Source of the DNA: an uncultured Prevotella sp.
Lineage (GTDB): Bacteria; Bacteroidota; Bacteroidia; Bacteroidales; Bacteroidaceae
Length of the DNA stretch: 15,218 bases
Assembly (NCBI GenBank): GCA_938018155.1
Contig: CALIIG010000255.1
Span: 1-15,218, forward strand
Direction of reading: 5' to 3'
The notes under the pieces were generated by a model. It was given only the letters and a program-made list of their open reading frames with translations, had not been told where the DNA came from and did not search any database. The translations under genes and the position numbers were made by a program. Positions 1-7,584 of the stretch are shown in pieces (within the stretch, counting starts at the first letter, position 1; each line of letters begins with the position of its first letter).

Positions 1-2
1 CG

Positions 3-2597
3 CAGGCACAGGACAACGCGCAGGCCGCAGCCAAGGGCATGCCCGTAACGCGCGCCTCGTTCACCAACGAACTGGCCCTTCAGGGCCTCACCCCCGCCGA
101 CCTGCCCTCGCAGAAGATTGACGCACAGGGCATGAGCGGAGCCTGCCTCATTGAGACAACCACCGCGGGCATCGACAACAACGCCCTGCACGCTCCCGCA
201 GCCACGCGCGCCAACATCAAGGCAACATTCACCGCGCCCGACAAGTTCACCACCATCGGCTACCGCGGCGCAACGGCAGCCACCATCACCAACACCCCGT
301 GGTTCTACGACAAGGAGACGAAGGGCGACGGAACGCTTGTCAACGCCGTTCCATGGCGATGGGCACAGCCTTTCGGCAAATTCTACGCCGTATATCCGCG
401 TCCGGCCGACTACACGAAGCTGACGCTCTCGCCCGAAAGCTACACGTCAACGCCCTATGTCGACTTTGAGGTCGACCCCGACGTAACGAAGCAGACCGAC
501 TTCATGACGGCCTTCTCGGGCACGGTGCAGTACAGCACGCGCTTCGCCGCTCCGACAACCAACCTCAAGTTCCATCACGCCCTGACGGCCGTGCGCTTCA
601 AGGTAGGCCAGAATCTGTCGTGGAACAAGACCATCACGAAGATTGAGATAGTCGGAGCGAAGAGCAAGGCGCGCTACACGCTTCCCACCACGGCAGGCGC
701 AGCCGGAACGTGGGGCACACCTTCGGCTCCCGCCACCTTTACGCTCAGCGGACTCAGCTTCAGCACCTCCGACGCCGTGAACAACGTTATCGTGGGCAAG
801 GGTACCGACAACGGCACGTTCTACATGCTTCCGCAGACGCTGACGGGCGCAGGCGTTCAGGTAAAGGTTTACTTTAACGGCAGTGCCACTCCCGCCATTA
901 CCGCCACGCTCACAGGCACATGGAAGCCCGGCACGACGAAGACCTACGCCCTGTCGCAGAACACGTCCGACTGGAGCTACGTGCTGAACGTCGTCGGCCC
1001 CACAACACCCGCAGCCTACAACCAGACTGCAGCCGGCAACTACACCATCCAGAGCTACCGCCAGTCGGGCGGCACACTGCAGCCCGTGAAATGGAAGGTC
1101 GTAGGCTATCAGGAGAGCACCGACGGCGGTGCCAACTGGTCGGCACTTAGCGATACCAAGCCCGCATGGCTCGATGCCCTGCCCAAGGCCAATGGCGGCG
1201 GTGGAACAACAGCCGAGGGCGGCGCAGCCACCGTGCAGGCAGCCACCCTTGTCGACAAGCTCGCCGAGCGCAACAACGCATTGAAGACCGCCACAGCCAA
1301 AGGCTCTGCAGGTAACTATTATGATCTCTCAACTAAAGGCGGAAGCGAAGCCCGCAACACCGCCAACTGCTACGTTATTTCTGCCCCGGGCTACTACAAG
1401 ATACCTTTGGTTTACGGTAACGCCATCAAGAACGGCTCAACCAACAGCCACGCCTACAAAACTTCCAACACGGGTCCCTATATCTTGAGCACATTCCAGG
1501 ATCATGCTGGTGCCGCTATCACCGACCCCTGGATAGAAAAGACAAACAGCGGTGCCAACAATGGCGTTGACGGCGCAAAGATTGTATGGGCCGACGAAAC
1601 AAACCTCGTTCATCTTGCAACCGGTTCTGCTGCCATCACCCACGATGCCAGCGGCGACGGCTTCCTCGAATTTGAGGTAAAGGCAAGCGACATTAAGACT
1701 GGCAACGCCGTTGTAGCCGTTACCAAGGGCGGCACCGTAGTTTGGTCATGGCATCTGTGGTTTGCTCCGCAGGATGTACTCAATACCATTGCTTGTACAA
1801 ATGCTACCAACCATGTTTACAAATTTACTAAGGAAAACCTCGGATGGAAATACGACTCATGGCAAGGTACAAGCTATTCTGTCCCCCGCAAGGTAAAGAT
1901 CAAAGTTGAACAGGAAATCGCCAACGGTGGCAGTAAGCAGACGGGCTATATTACCATCACGCAGAACCCGGGCAGCGTGCGTCATGGATATGGCGCATTC
2001 TTCCAGTGGGGCCGCAAGGACGCCTTCCCTGGCATAGACGCACCTGCTCAGGGTTCCTGGAACGCTTATACTAGTAGTGGCGGCATGTCCTTTCAGAATT
2101 TCATCCTGCACCCCGAGACGTTCTACGGCACTTGGAGTGGCTGGGCCACCAACCTCAAGTTCAATCCCTGGTCAATGGACAACACTACATTCGGATTCAA
2201 CGACAACGCTGTCGTGAAGACCATCTACGACCCCTGTCCCGCAGGCTTCCACATACCCGCCTCAAATGCCTTCACAGGTTTCTCCACCACAGGTGTCAAC
2301 ACCACTTCGCCATCGCAGATTAATGCAAGTGGAGCCTGGAACTATGGCTGGGATTTCAACAACAAGATAACCAATCCTGATGCCACCCTCTATTTCCCTA
2401 CGGCAAATTATCGCTTTCAACATAACGGTACACTGTATTTTTCTGATGGGGCATATGGAGTATATTGTTCTGCTGCTCCTCATAACGCACTAATTTCTAA
2501 TTCATGTATGTTCTTCTCCTCGGCGGAAATAAGACCGTTGTGGACCGATAACTATGTCATGGCTGCCGGCTACTCTGTACGCCCCGTAGCCGAATAA
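3..2597 (+). CDS. Fimbrillin-family surface protein with C-terminal FISUMP-like domain (5' partial)
   Basis: The frame is open from the window edge, so the ATG at 39 is probably internal; the signal peptide and lipobox expected of this family would lie upstream. Residues below are numbered from that ATG. Residues 1 to about 310 resemble Mfa-like fimbrillins of Prevotella/Bacteroides, with an early TRASF and later CLIETT, TPWFY and YAVYPRP. A middle region (about 313-650) has the DGGANW, ANCYVISAPG and WSWHLWF motifs common in large Bacteroidota surface proteins. The C-terminus (about 655-852) has GRKDAFPG, then YDPCPAGFHIP at 730 and a final GYSVRPVAE, typical of FISUMP-like domains. Likely role: surface or fimbria-associated adhesin, inferred from family. 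GC is high in the first ~1.3 kb and clearly lower towards the 3' end, especially about 2380-2520, suggesting a mosaic or variable tip. The TAA is at 2595 and a hairpin terminator follows. Confidence 0.82.
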   Translation, partial: QAQDNAQAAAKGMPVTRASFTNELALQGLTPADLPSQKIDAQGMSGACLIETTTAGIDNNALHAPAATRANIKATFTAPDKFTTIGYRGATAATITNTPWFYDKETKGDGTLVNAVPWRWAQPFGKFYAVYPRPADYTKLTLSPESYTSTPYVDFEVDPDVTKQTDFMTAFSGTVQYSTRFAAPTTNLKFHHALTAVRFKVGQNLSWNKTITKIEIVGAKSKARYTLPTTAGAAGTWGTPSAPATFTLSGLSFSTSDAVNNVIVGKGTDNGTFYMLPQTLTGAGVQVKVYFNGSATPAITATLTGTWKPGTTKTYALSQNTSDWSYVLNVVGPTTPAAYNQTAAGNYTIQSYRQSGGTLQPVKWKVVGYQESTDGGANWSALSDTKPAWLDALPKANGGGGTTAEGGAATVQAATLVDKLAERNNALKTATAKGSAGNYYDLSTKGGSEARNTANCYVISAPGYYKIPLVYGNAIKNGSTNSHAYKTSNTGPYILSTFQDHAGAAITDPWIEKTNSGANNGVDGAKIVWADETNLVHLATGSAAITHDASGDGFLEFEVKASDIKTGNAVVAVTKGGTVVWSWHLWFAPQDVLNTIACTNATNHVYKFTKENLGWKYDSWQGTSYSVPRKVKIKVEQEIANGGSKQTGYITITQNPGSVRHGYGAFFQWGRKDAFPGIDAPAQGSWNAYTSSGGMSFQNFILHPETFYGTWSGWATNLKFNPWSMDNTTFGFNDNAVVKTIYDPCPAGFHIPASNAFTGFSTTGVNTTSPSQINASGAWNYGWDFNNKITNPDATLYFPTANYRFQHNGTLYFSDGAYGVYCSAAPHNALISNSCMFFSSAEIRPLWTDNYVMAAGYSVRPVAE

Positions 2598-2671
2598 TAT
2601 GATAGTTCGGACGGAAATATCTGCGATTGGTTTTGCGGTTCCCGGATAAATAAGAAAGAAGCATTCAGTTC

Positions 2672-2700
2672 CCCCTCGGCAGACTGCCGAGGGGAGATTT
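2672..2700 (+). terminator. Hairpin terminator of the fimbrillin gene
   Basis: A perfect 11-bp inverted repeat, CCCCTCGGCAG (2672-2682) and CTGCCGAGGGG (2684-2694), lies 75 bases after the stop codon and is followed by a short ATTT. The stem is strong but the T-run is weak, so termination efficiency is uncertain. Confidence 0.6.
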
Positions 2701-2900
2701 GAAAGCTGCAGATAGAACCGTGAATAAGCTACAAACAGATATTTGTATGTTTTCGCCAGCGTCAATCAAACCGGCAGGCGTACTGAAAAACCGTTGGCTG
2801 GTTTGGATGGCACGGCAGGGGAATTATCCCGCAGAAAGCAGAAAAAACAAGGCTCACGCAAGCCCCCGGAATTTCTCACGGGTTGGAAGAAAATTTCCAA

Positions 2901-3010
2901 CGTGTGAGAAATTTACGGGGAACGTGTGAGAAAAATATTTTTCACGTGTGAGAAATTTTGCTGCGACGTGTGAGAATTTTTCGCCCCATGCGTGAGAAAT
3001 TTTAAAGTCG
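2901..3010. repeat. 22-bp tandem array A (5 units, conserved CGTGTGAGAAATTT core)
   Basis: Copies of the core begin at 2901, 2923, 2945, 2967 and 2989 (the last as TGCGTGAG), exactly 22 bases apart. The first ~14 bases of each unit are conserved (CGTGTGAGAAATTT with small changes) and the remaining ~8 vary. A weakly similar unit precedes at 2879. An inverted copy of the core, AATTTCTCACG, sits at 2870-2880. No open frame is maintained. Function unknown; it could be a protein-binding platform or a replicating intergenic repeat. Confidence 0.85.
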
Positions 3011-3158
3011 TACGTATGCGCCTGACCGCCCGCGGCAGGCGGGCTGATTTTGAGGCTCGCCGGGCAGAACGGGCGGGCTGGCTTCACGGTGCGTTCCGTG
3101 GCAGAATGATAAAAACACGTAAGTTTACAGCTCCCGAATAAAAGAGAGCTGTATGTTC

Positions 3159-3192
3159 AAGCCCCGTCAGCAAGCAGCTGGCGGGGCTTTTG
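3159..3192 (+). terminator. Orphan intrinsic terminator
   Basis: GCCCCG (3161-3166) pairs with CGGGGC (3182-3187). The stem continues as CAGC (3168-3171) with GCTG (3177-3180) across a T/G mismatch, and it is followed by TTTTGTT. It is ~560 bases beyond the stop of the only upstream + strand gene, which already has its own hairpin. It may therefore end an unannotated RNA, or act in reverse for transcription coming leftward from the small ORF at 3659-3841. A second stem (3126-3133 with 3146-3153) lies immediately upstream. Confidence 0.65.
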
Positions 3193-3294
3193 TTGTCGCT
3201 GGTGCAATTCGCTTGCAGCTGGCGAAGCTGTATGCGATTAGAGGGAAGCCATGGGGTGAAGCAGGAAAAAACAATTAAATACGGTTATCTGTTA

Positions 3295-3514
3295 AGTTTC
3301 AAAGCATGAAACTGTGAGTTTTAAAGTATGGAACTATGAGTTTCAAAGTATGAAACCGTGGGTTCCAAAGTATGAAACTATGGGTTTCATAGGATGAAAC
3401 TGTGAGTTTCATAGGGTGGAACTATGGGTTTCATAGGATGAAACTGTTAGTTTCATAAGGTGAAACTGTGGGTTTCATAGGGTGGAACTATAGGTTCTAT
3501 TCTTTGGAATTATT
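3295..3514. repeat. 22-bp tandem array B (10 units, GTTTCAT/ATGAAAC dyads)
   Basis: Ten head-to-tail units start at 3295, 3317, 3339, 3361, 3383, 3405, 3427, 3449, 3471 and 3493 with no indels. The consensus is A/G, then GTTTCAT, AGG, ATGAAAC, then T(A/G)TG. The units at 3383 and 3427 contain the perfect dyad GTTTCAT-AGG-ATGAAAC, and junctions between units form a second dyad (ATGAAAC-TGTGA-GTTTCAT). Half-sites thus alternate about every 10-12 bases, close to one helical turn. The last unit is degenerate. No spacers exist, so this is not a CRISPR. Confidence 0.92.
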
Positions 3515-3658
3515 TAGAAATACGGTTCTATTCATACGTGTAACGGTAGGCTTTCTTCATACGCACAACGGTAGATTTCGCGTGTACTCGTACCAAAGGC
3601 TTTCAGGCCTTCACCCATTCGTTGGGCGGGCTTACAAAAAGAAAGACGAGGGATTCGG

Positions 3659-3841
3659 TCAATCATCACAGGCAAAGCAGGGGAAAATTACGACGCCAGG
3701 CATGGGAAATGATGCCGATGCCAGTGTTAGCCTGCCGGCTTTCGAACCTGTTTTAAACGTGGCCGGCAGGTTACCGCTCTGTGCCAAAAGCGTAAGGATG
3801 CTGCCAAAAAGCGCAGCAAGCGTAAGTAAGGTTTTCTTCAT
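3659..3841 (-). CDS. Possible small secreted peptide (60 aa), or remnant of a larger gene
   Basis: A 60-codon frame starts with an ATG at 3841 and opens with a textbook signal sequence: MKK, then a hydrophobic stretch TLLTLAALFGSILTLLAQ ending in an AQ-type cleavage site. The ~38-residue mature part is unlike anything I recognise and ends FPCFACDD. The frame runs upstream of this ATG, but the upstream part lacks protein-like features. A Bacteroidota promoter fits exactly upstream on the minus strand (TTTG, 19 bases, TGTATTTG near 3870-3900), supporting expression. It is divergent from the M6 protease. It may be a genuine small exported peptide or the 5' end of a decayed gene; I could not find a continuation in other frames. 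Confidence 0.4.
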   Translation of the reverse strand: MKKTLLTLAALFGSILTLLAQSGNLPATFKTGSKAGRLTLASASFPMPGVVIFPCFACDD

Positions 3842-3870
3842 GTTTTGTAATTTTGATGTTGAACAGCGTG

Positions 3871-3905
3871 CTTGCAAATACATTAAATAAAAGTAAAAAT
3901 GCAAA
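3871..3905 (-). promoter_or_regulatory. Promoter of the 60-aa ORF
   Basis: Read on the minus strand, TTTG is followed by exactly 19 bases and then TGTATTTG, one mismatch from the Bacteroidota -7 element TAnnTTTG. It lies about 30-60 bases before the ATG at 3841. Confidence 0.45.
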
Positions 3906-3946
3906 ACGCGCGGCCTTGTAAAACTGCATAAACGCAGAAAATTCAA

Positions 3947-3954
3947 TATTTTTG
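3947..3954 (+). promoter_or_regulatory. Promoter -7 element of the M6 protease gene
   Basis: TATTTTTG is a perfect match to the Bacteroidota -7 consensus TAnnTTTG and lies 42 bases before the start codon at 3997. No clear TTG is found 19-20 bases upstream, so the -33 part is weak. Confidence 0.5.
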
Positions 3955-3996
3955 CAGAAATCATGTTATTATTCGTTTCACCCAACATTGTATAGT

Positions 3997-6225
3997 ATGC
4001 GAAAATATGCTCTTTTTTTTCTTGTTCTTTCATGTCTTGTTTTTCCCTTCGCCGTGCAGGGTCATACCGTATTGAACAATACGGTGGTGTTTGTACGCTT
4101 TGCCGACGAGGCCGAAACAGGCCCGGGTGCCGTGTTCCAAACCCATACGGCCGAACATTACGACAGTCTGTTCAATTCAACCCTGCCCGGATATAACAGC
4201 GTCATCAATTACTTTACGCAGGCATCCTACGGCAAACTCACCTGGGGAAGCCGCCTTTTCCCTGCCCCTGCCGGCAGCAGGGTAATGTCGTTCCGCTCTC
4301 GTATGGAACGCGGATACTATGAAGAGCAAAGCTCTGTCAACCCAACGGGCTACCCTAAAGGCAATGCAACCGTGATGGAGGCGCGCCGGAGCGGACTGGT
4401 CAAAGAGGTAGTGAAGTATCTTGATCAGAATATTCCTGCCGGCTATCAGGTTGATGCCAACAACGACGGCATTGTTGACAACCTTACAATAGTGCTTAGC
4501 GGCACCTCGGCCACAGGCAATACGCACCTGCTCTGGCCCCAGCGTCAGAACTACATTCTGGGCGGTTCCATTCAGGGCAAGCGCGTAGTGAGCTTCCTGA
4601 TGGTGTTTGATGAGAGCAACGGCTTCAGGTTAGGGGCGGCCAATCCCAAAATACCGCTGAATACCGGCGTGCTTTGTCACGAAATGTCACACAACTTAGG
4701 CACCTACGATCTTTACCATAACGCCAAAGACGGACTTAATCCTGTGGGTGTGTGGGACCTGATGTCGGACATACAACCCGTTGCACAGCACATGACAGCC
4801 TATACCAAATGGCGTTACTGTCATTGGCTCGACTCGATACCTTCTATCTCTGCTCCCGGCACCTATACGCTTAATCCCATCGGCGGCAACACCGACGAGA
4901 ACGTGGCTTATAAGATTCAACCCGTAGGCCGGCGCGAATATTTTGTGATAGAATACCGCAAAAAGGAGGGCTTTGATGCCAGTCTGCCCGAATCGGGACT
5001 GATTATTTACCGCATCAATCCCGACCTTACGGGCGGCAATCTGGCCTACAACGGCACCACGCGACTGGACGAACAGTACATTTTCCGTCCCGGCGGCACA
5101 ACTACTTCAGACGGTAATATCAGCGAGGCTGCGTTCAGTTCCGGCAACGGCCGCACCGCTTTCGGAGGCTCTGCAGCCCGCCGGCCCTTTTACAGCGACG
5201 GCACAGAGGCCCATTTTGCCATCGCCAACATATCGGCCGCAGGCCCTGTAATGACCTTCGATTTGCTGGCATCGGCCCACCGTATTGTGCTTAGCCAGAC
5301 GGCTGTAAACCTCGGAGGCCGGGCCGGCAGCGGGGCAACGGTGCTCGTTTCGTCCGACGGCGCGTGGCAGGCATCGGGTGTTCCGGCATGGCTTACGCTG
5401 TCGGCTGCCGAAGGTAACAGCGGCGACACGCAGCTTGTATTGTCTGCACAAACCGACAATACAACGGGTGCGCCCCGTACGGCCGTCGTAACGTTTACCG
5501 ACAAGGCCCATCCCTCGGTAACGGCTACGCTCAGCATTACGCAGAACGTGAAAACAAACGGGAGCGTTGTGCTGTATGAAGATTGGGAGAATACGTCGAA
5601 CCCGAACGGCTGGACCGTCCAAAACAGCGACAGTCGCGGCTGGAATTTAACCCGCACGCTGCAAACCAACCGCGGCCTTTACCGCTCATACGAGGGCACC
5701 CATGCGGCCACACTTATCGAAGCCTGGGACGATGTGCACGAGGAACAAACGCTTGTTTCGCCCGTCTTTGCAAAGGGAAAGACGCTCGAGTTCTGGTCAA
5801 GGACAACGGCTGCCAACAAAAATCCGGCGAACAATCCGCAGTTCTACAATGTGGATGTAAGCAGCGACGGCGGGGCAACATGGACTACACTGTTCAACTG
5901 CCTGACCGATTATCCGCTCGATGCCGACGGGAAGTCGCAGAGTGGCAGGTATGTAAAGCTCACCATTGACCTGTCGGGCCACATGTCCGACAACATGCGC
6001 ATCCGTTTCCACTGCTACGATACGGGCGGCAAAGGGCTGGCATACTTTTGGAATATCGACAATTTGAAGATTGTCGGACTTCCTGCGGGCATCGGCCGAC
6101 TGTCGGCACCCCATGCTGCCCACGATGCCGTCTACACTACCGACGGCCGCTATGCGGGTCGCGATATACAGCAGTTGCCGGCCGGCGTTTACGTAAGGGG
6201 AGGCCGGAAATGGGTTAAAAAATAA
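3997..6225 (+). CDS. Secreted M6-family metalloprotease with BACON, jelly-roll and sorting-like tail
   Basis: The start is the ATG at 3997, because it opens directly on a signal peptide (MRKYALFFLVLSCLVF, cleavage near VQG); an upstream in-frame ATG at 3952 would bury it and overlaps the promoter. The product is 742 aa. The catalytic domain has the zinc site HEMSH at 228-232, continued as NLGTYDLY, the M6/immune-inhibitor-A pattern, and a Met-turn WDLMS with Met 256. Residues ~430-517 (IVLSQTAVNL to SITQN) match a BACON domain. Residues ~523-697 form a MAM/cleaved-adhesin-like jelly roll (DWEN, LEFWSR, FWNIDNLKIVG). The last ~35 residues (DGRYAGRDI, LPAGVYVRGG) resemble short C-terminal sorting signals of type IX secretion in Prevotella. 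It probably acts outside the cell on proteins or glycoproteins; the substrate is unknown. It appears monocistronic. Confidence 0.88.
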   Translation: MRKYALFFLVLSCLVFPFAVQGHTVLNNTVVFVRFADEAETGPGAVFQTHTAEHYDSLFNSTLPGYNSVINYFTQASYGKLTWGSRLFPAPAGSRVMSFRSRMERGYYEEQSSVNPTGYPKGNATVMEARRSGLVKEVVKYLDQNIPAGYQVDANNDGIVDNLTIVLSGTSATGNTHLLWPQRQNYILGGSIQGKRVVSFLMVFDESNGFRLGAANPKIPLNTGVLCHEMSHNLGTYDLYHNAKDGLNPVGVWDLMSDIQPVAQHMTAYTKWRYCHWLDSIPSISAPGTYTLNPIGGNTDENVAYKIQPVGRREYFVIEYRKKEGFDASLPESGLIIYRINPDLTGGNLAYNGTTRLDEQYIFRPGGTTTSDGNISEAAFSSGNGRTAFGGSAARRPFYSDGTEAHFAIANISAAGPVMTFDLLASAHRIVLSQTAVNLGGRAGSGATVLVSSDGAWQASGVPAWLTLSAAEGNSGDTQLVLSAQTDNTTGAPRTAVVTFTDKAHPSVTATLSITQNVKTNGSVVLYEDWENTSNPNGWTVQNSDSRGWNLTRTLQTNRGLYRSYEGTHAATLIEAWDDVHEEQTLVSPVFAKGKTLEFWSRTTAANKNPANNPQFYNVDVSSDGGATWTTLFNCLTDYPLDADGKSQSGRYVKLTIDLSGHMSDNMRIRFHCYDTGGKGLAYFWNIDNLKIVGLPAGIGRLSAPHAAHDAVYTTDGRYAGRDIQQLPAGVYVRGGRKWVKK

Positions 6226-6233
6226 CATCTGAC

Positions 6234-6280
6234 GGCTGTATGCAATTTGCAAAACAGCCTGCTGGGTGCAGGCGTTGTTG
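6234..6280 (+). terminator. Candidate terminator of the M6 protease gene
   Basis: Two overlapping hairpins are possible: GGCTGT (6234-6239) with ACAGCC (6254-6259), with TGCAA/TTGCA inside, or GCCTGC (6257-6262) with GCAGGC (6268-6273), followed by GTTGTTG. Neither has a clean T-run. The 187-base gap to the convergent reductase gene holds nothing else I can support. Confidence 0.35.
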
Positions 6281-6412
6281 CACGTGTGGTGGCTGCCGCA
6301 GCGTTGTTCTATGGTGCCTCTATGACCTCAATCAGATTTAGCACCATGTTTGGCTCTTGCTTTGCATGTTTTTACAACATAATAGGTGCGCAAGGCAAAA
6401 ACGCAACAGCCT

Positions 6413-7138
6413 TTAAAACAGCCGCAAACGTCTCCAAATCCAATTCGGAATAAGGCTCCACACGAAAGTTAATATGCACCAACGTGTATCAATAACACAA
6501 ATATGCTTACGTTTTCTGATTGCTTTCACGATGCTTCGAGCCACCGTTTCGGCCGTCATCAGCATTGGATATTTCTTTTCGCCTGTAAGCAAAGGCGTAT
6601 CGACAAAGCCGGGACGAATATCGGTAAACCGAATATTGAGCTTCTGAGCATTGGCTAATTGTTCCAGAGCCTGCAAATAAGTGTTTTGCATGGCTTTCGT
6701 AGCACTGTAGCTTGGAGCAGGGCCAAGGCCTTTCGTTCCTGCAATAGACGTGATGCAAGCTATATGTCCACCGCCGTTAGCCACAAAATAACGATAAGCC
6801 GCGCCCACCATTCTCGTGAACCCCACAGCGTTGGTTTGCATCGTCTTCATTTCCTTGTCGGCCTCCAAAGTAATATTAGTCCAGCCTATGCCTGCTGCGT
6901 GAAAATACAGGTCAATGCCACCCATGCGCTCTATAAGCTGCAACAATGAGGTATCGGCATCGTCGGCTGTCATGTCAATTTGTGCTGTGAACACACGCTC
7001 GGGTGCATGGTTTTGCAATTCGGCAAGTGGCCCAACACGTCGTGCAGCCATACCAACTGTCCACCCTTGAGCAATCAACAACCGTGCCACCTCGTAACCA
7101 ATGCCACTGCTGGCACCTATAATAACCGCTCTTTTCAT
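6413..7138 (-). CDS. Short-chain dehydrogenase/reductase with hydrophobic C-terminus
   Basis: The 241-residue product is a classical SDR: a Rossmann nucleotide motif GASSGIG at 8-14, HAAG (the NNAG equivalent) at 80-83, Asn 103, Ser 131 in ITSIAG, and Tyr 144/Lys 148 in YSATK, so the catalytic tetrad is complete. An AARR after the second strand (31-34) suggests NADP(H), by family convention. PGFVDTPL (176-183) matches the usual loop after the active site. The last ~25 residues (WCILTFVWSLIPNWIW and a basic RRLR) are strongly hydrophobic, as in SDRs tethered to the membrane. The substrate is unknown. The gene stands alone, convergent with the protease and divergent from the TonB receptor. No strong promoter was identified; TAAATTTA just upstream is only a near match. 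Confidence 0.85.
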   Translation of the reverse strand: MKRAVIIGASSGIGYEVARLLIAQGWTVGMAARRVGPLAELQNHAPERVFTAQIDMTADDADTSLLQLIERMGGIDLYFHAAGIGWTNITLEADKEMKTMQTNAVGFTRMVGAAYRYFVANGGGHIACITSIAGTKGLGPAPSYSATKAMQNTYLQALEQLANAQKLNIRFTDIRPGFVDTPLLTGEKKYPMLMTAETVARSIVKAIRKRKHICVIDTRWCILTFVWSLIPNWIWRRLRLF

Positions 7139-7416
7139 GTTTATACGTCGTTTAAATTTAGCGTGAGTTCAACAAGTTTTAGCCGTTGAAAACATGGGTT
7201 TCGTACAAATTTTACCGCTGCTCTATGGCGTATGCGCCTTACTGCCTGCAAAATAGCACCCCTGTCTTCAGTGCATAAAGTTACTGAAATATTTTATACG
7301 AAAGCCCGTTCTGCCTGCCTTTTAATGCTCTGCAGTACGAAAATGCCGACCTCCGACCAAGGAACGGTATAGGGTTTACAGCATTACGTCATGGAAAATA
7401 AGGCAGAAAGTGACAG

Positions 7417-7480
7417 AATACCTAATGTAAGGTATTGGCCGATTTACTGATATTTAGGTATTGTTATCTTTTTAGGTGTT
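7417..7480. promoter_or_regulatory. Candidate operator: AGGTATT half-sites
   Basis: AATACCT (7417-7423) and AGGTATT (7430-7436) form a perfect dyad with a 6-base centre. The half-site recurs as AGGTATT at 7456-7462 and AGGTGTT at 7474-7480, overlapping the -33 and -7 promoter area, and ACCT of the -7 box forms a further inverted half. The arrangement fits a transcription-factor site controlling the receptor operon; the factor is unknown. Confidence 0.5.
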
Positions 7481-7491
7481 TTTTACCTTTG
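7461..7491 (+). promoter_or_regulatory. Promoter of the TonB receptor operon
   Basis: TTG (7461-7463), 20 bases, then TACCTTTG (7484-7491): an excellent Bacteroidota primary-sigma promoter. Transcription would begin around 7497, leaving a leader of about 110 bases before the ATG. Confidence 0.75.
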
Positions 7492-7515
7492 CATTATAAT
7501 TTAAACTATACGTTT

Positions 7516-7584
7516 GAGGGGTCTTGTCAACTTTATGAAAACATATTGTTTACAAGCGGTTACAACTATTTGAAAAGACCTCTT
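7516..7584 (+). other. Structured 5' leader of the TonB receptor mRNA
   Basis: GAGGGGTCTT (7516-7525) can pair with AAGACCTCTT (7575-7584) with two G-U pairs, enclosing ~50 bases. A competing short stem is CTTGT (7523-7527) with ACAAG (7552-7556). The leader is too short for a cobalamin riboswitch and I recognise no known class; it may influence translation or stability. Confidence 0.35.

Larger units (their letters stand above)
2598..3658. other. Long non-coding region with arrays and hairpins
   Basis: No convincing gene was found in this ~1 kb. It holds the terminator at 2672, a short-repeat array at 2901-3010, GC-rich hairpins (GCCCGC 3028-3033 with GCGGGC 3039-3044; CACGG 3085-3089 with CCGTG 3096-3100), an 8-bp stem at 3126-3133/3146-3153, an intrinsic terminator at 3159-3192, the second array at 3295-3514, and a degenerate direct repeat of TTCATACG (3531 and 3556, each followed by an ACGGTAG). 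The word GCAGCTGGCG occurs at 3174 and 3215. Open frames crossing it begin inside repeats and lack family features. Confidence 0.7.

Noticed and set aside
3126..3170. tRNA-like segment with a GTTCAA T-loop look
   Set aside because: No acceptor stem, D-arm or anticodon arm can be built; the bases are explained by two simple hairpins.
3295..3514. CRISPR array
   Set aside because: Units abut with no spacers, the whole unit is repeated, and no cas gene is present.
3468..3890. 140-codon + strand reading frame
   Set aside because: It starts inside array B, has no ribosome-binding or family features, and overlaps the better supported small ORF and its promoter on the other strand.
5107..5669. Two long minus-strand frames inside the protease gene
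   Set aside because: They mirror the GC-rich BACON coding region and carry no start signal or family motif.
6247..6453. 68-codon + strand frame after the protease
   Set aside because: It overlaps the 3' end of the reductase gene, has no good start context, and its only hydrophobic stretch is short.
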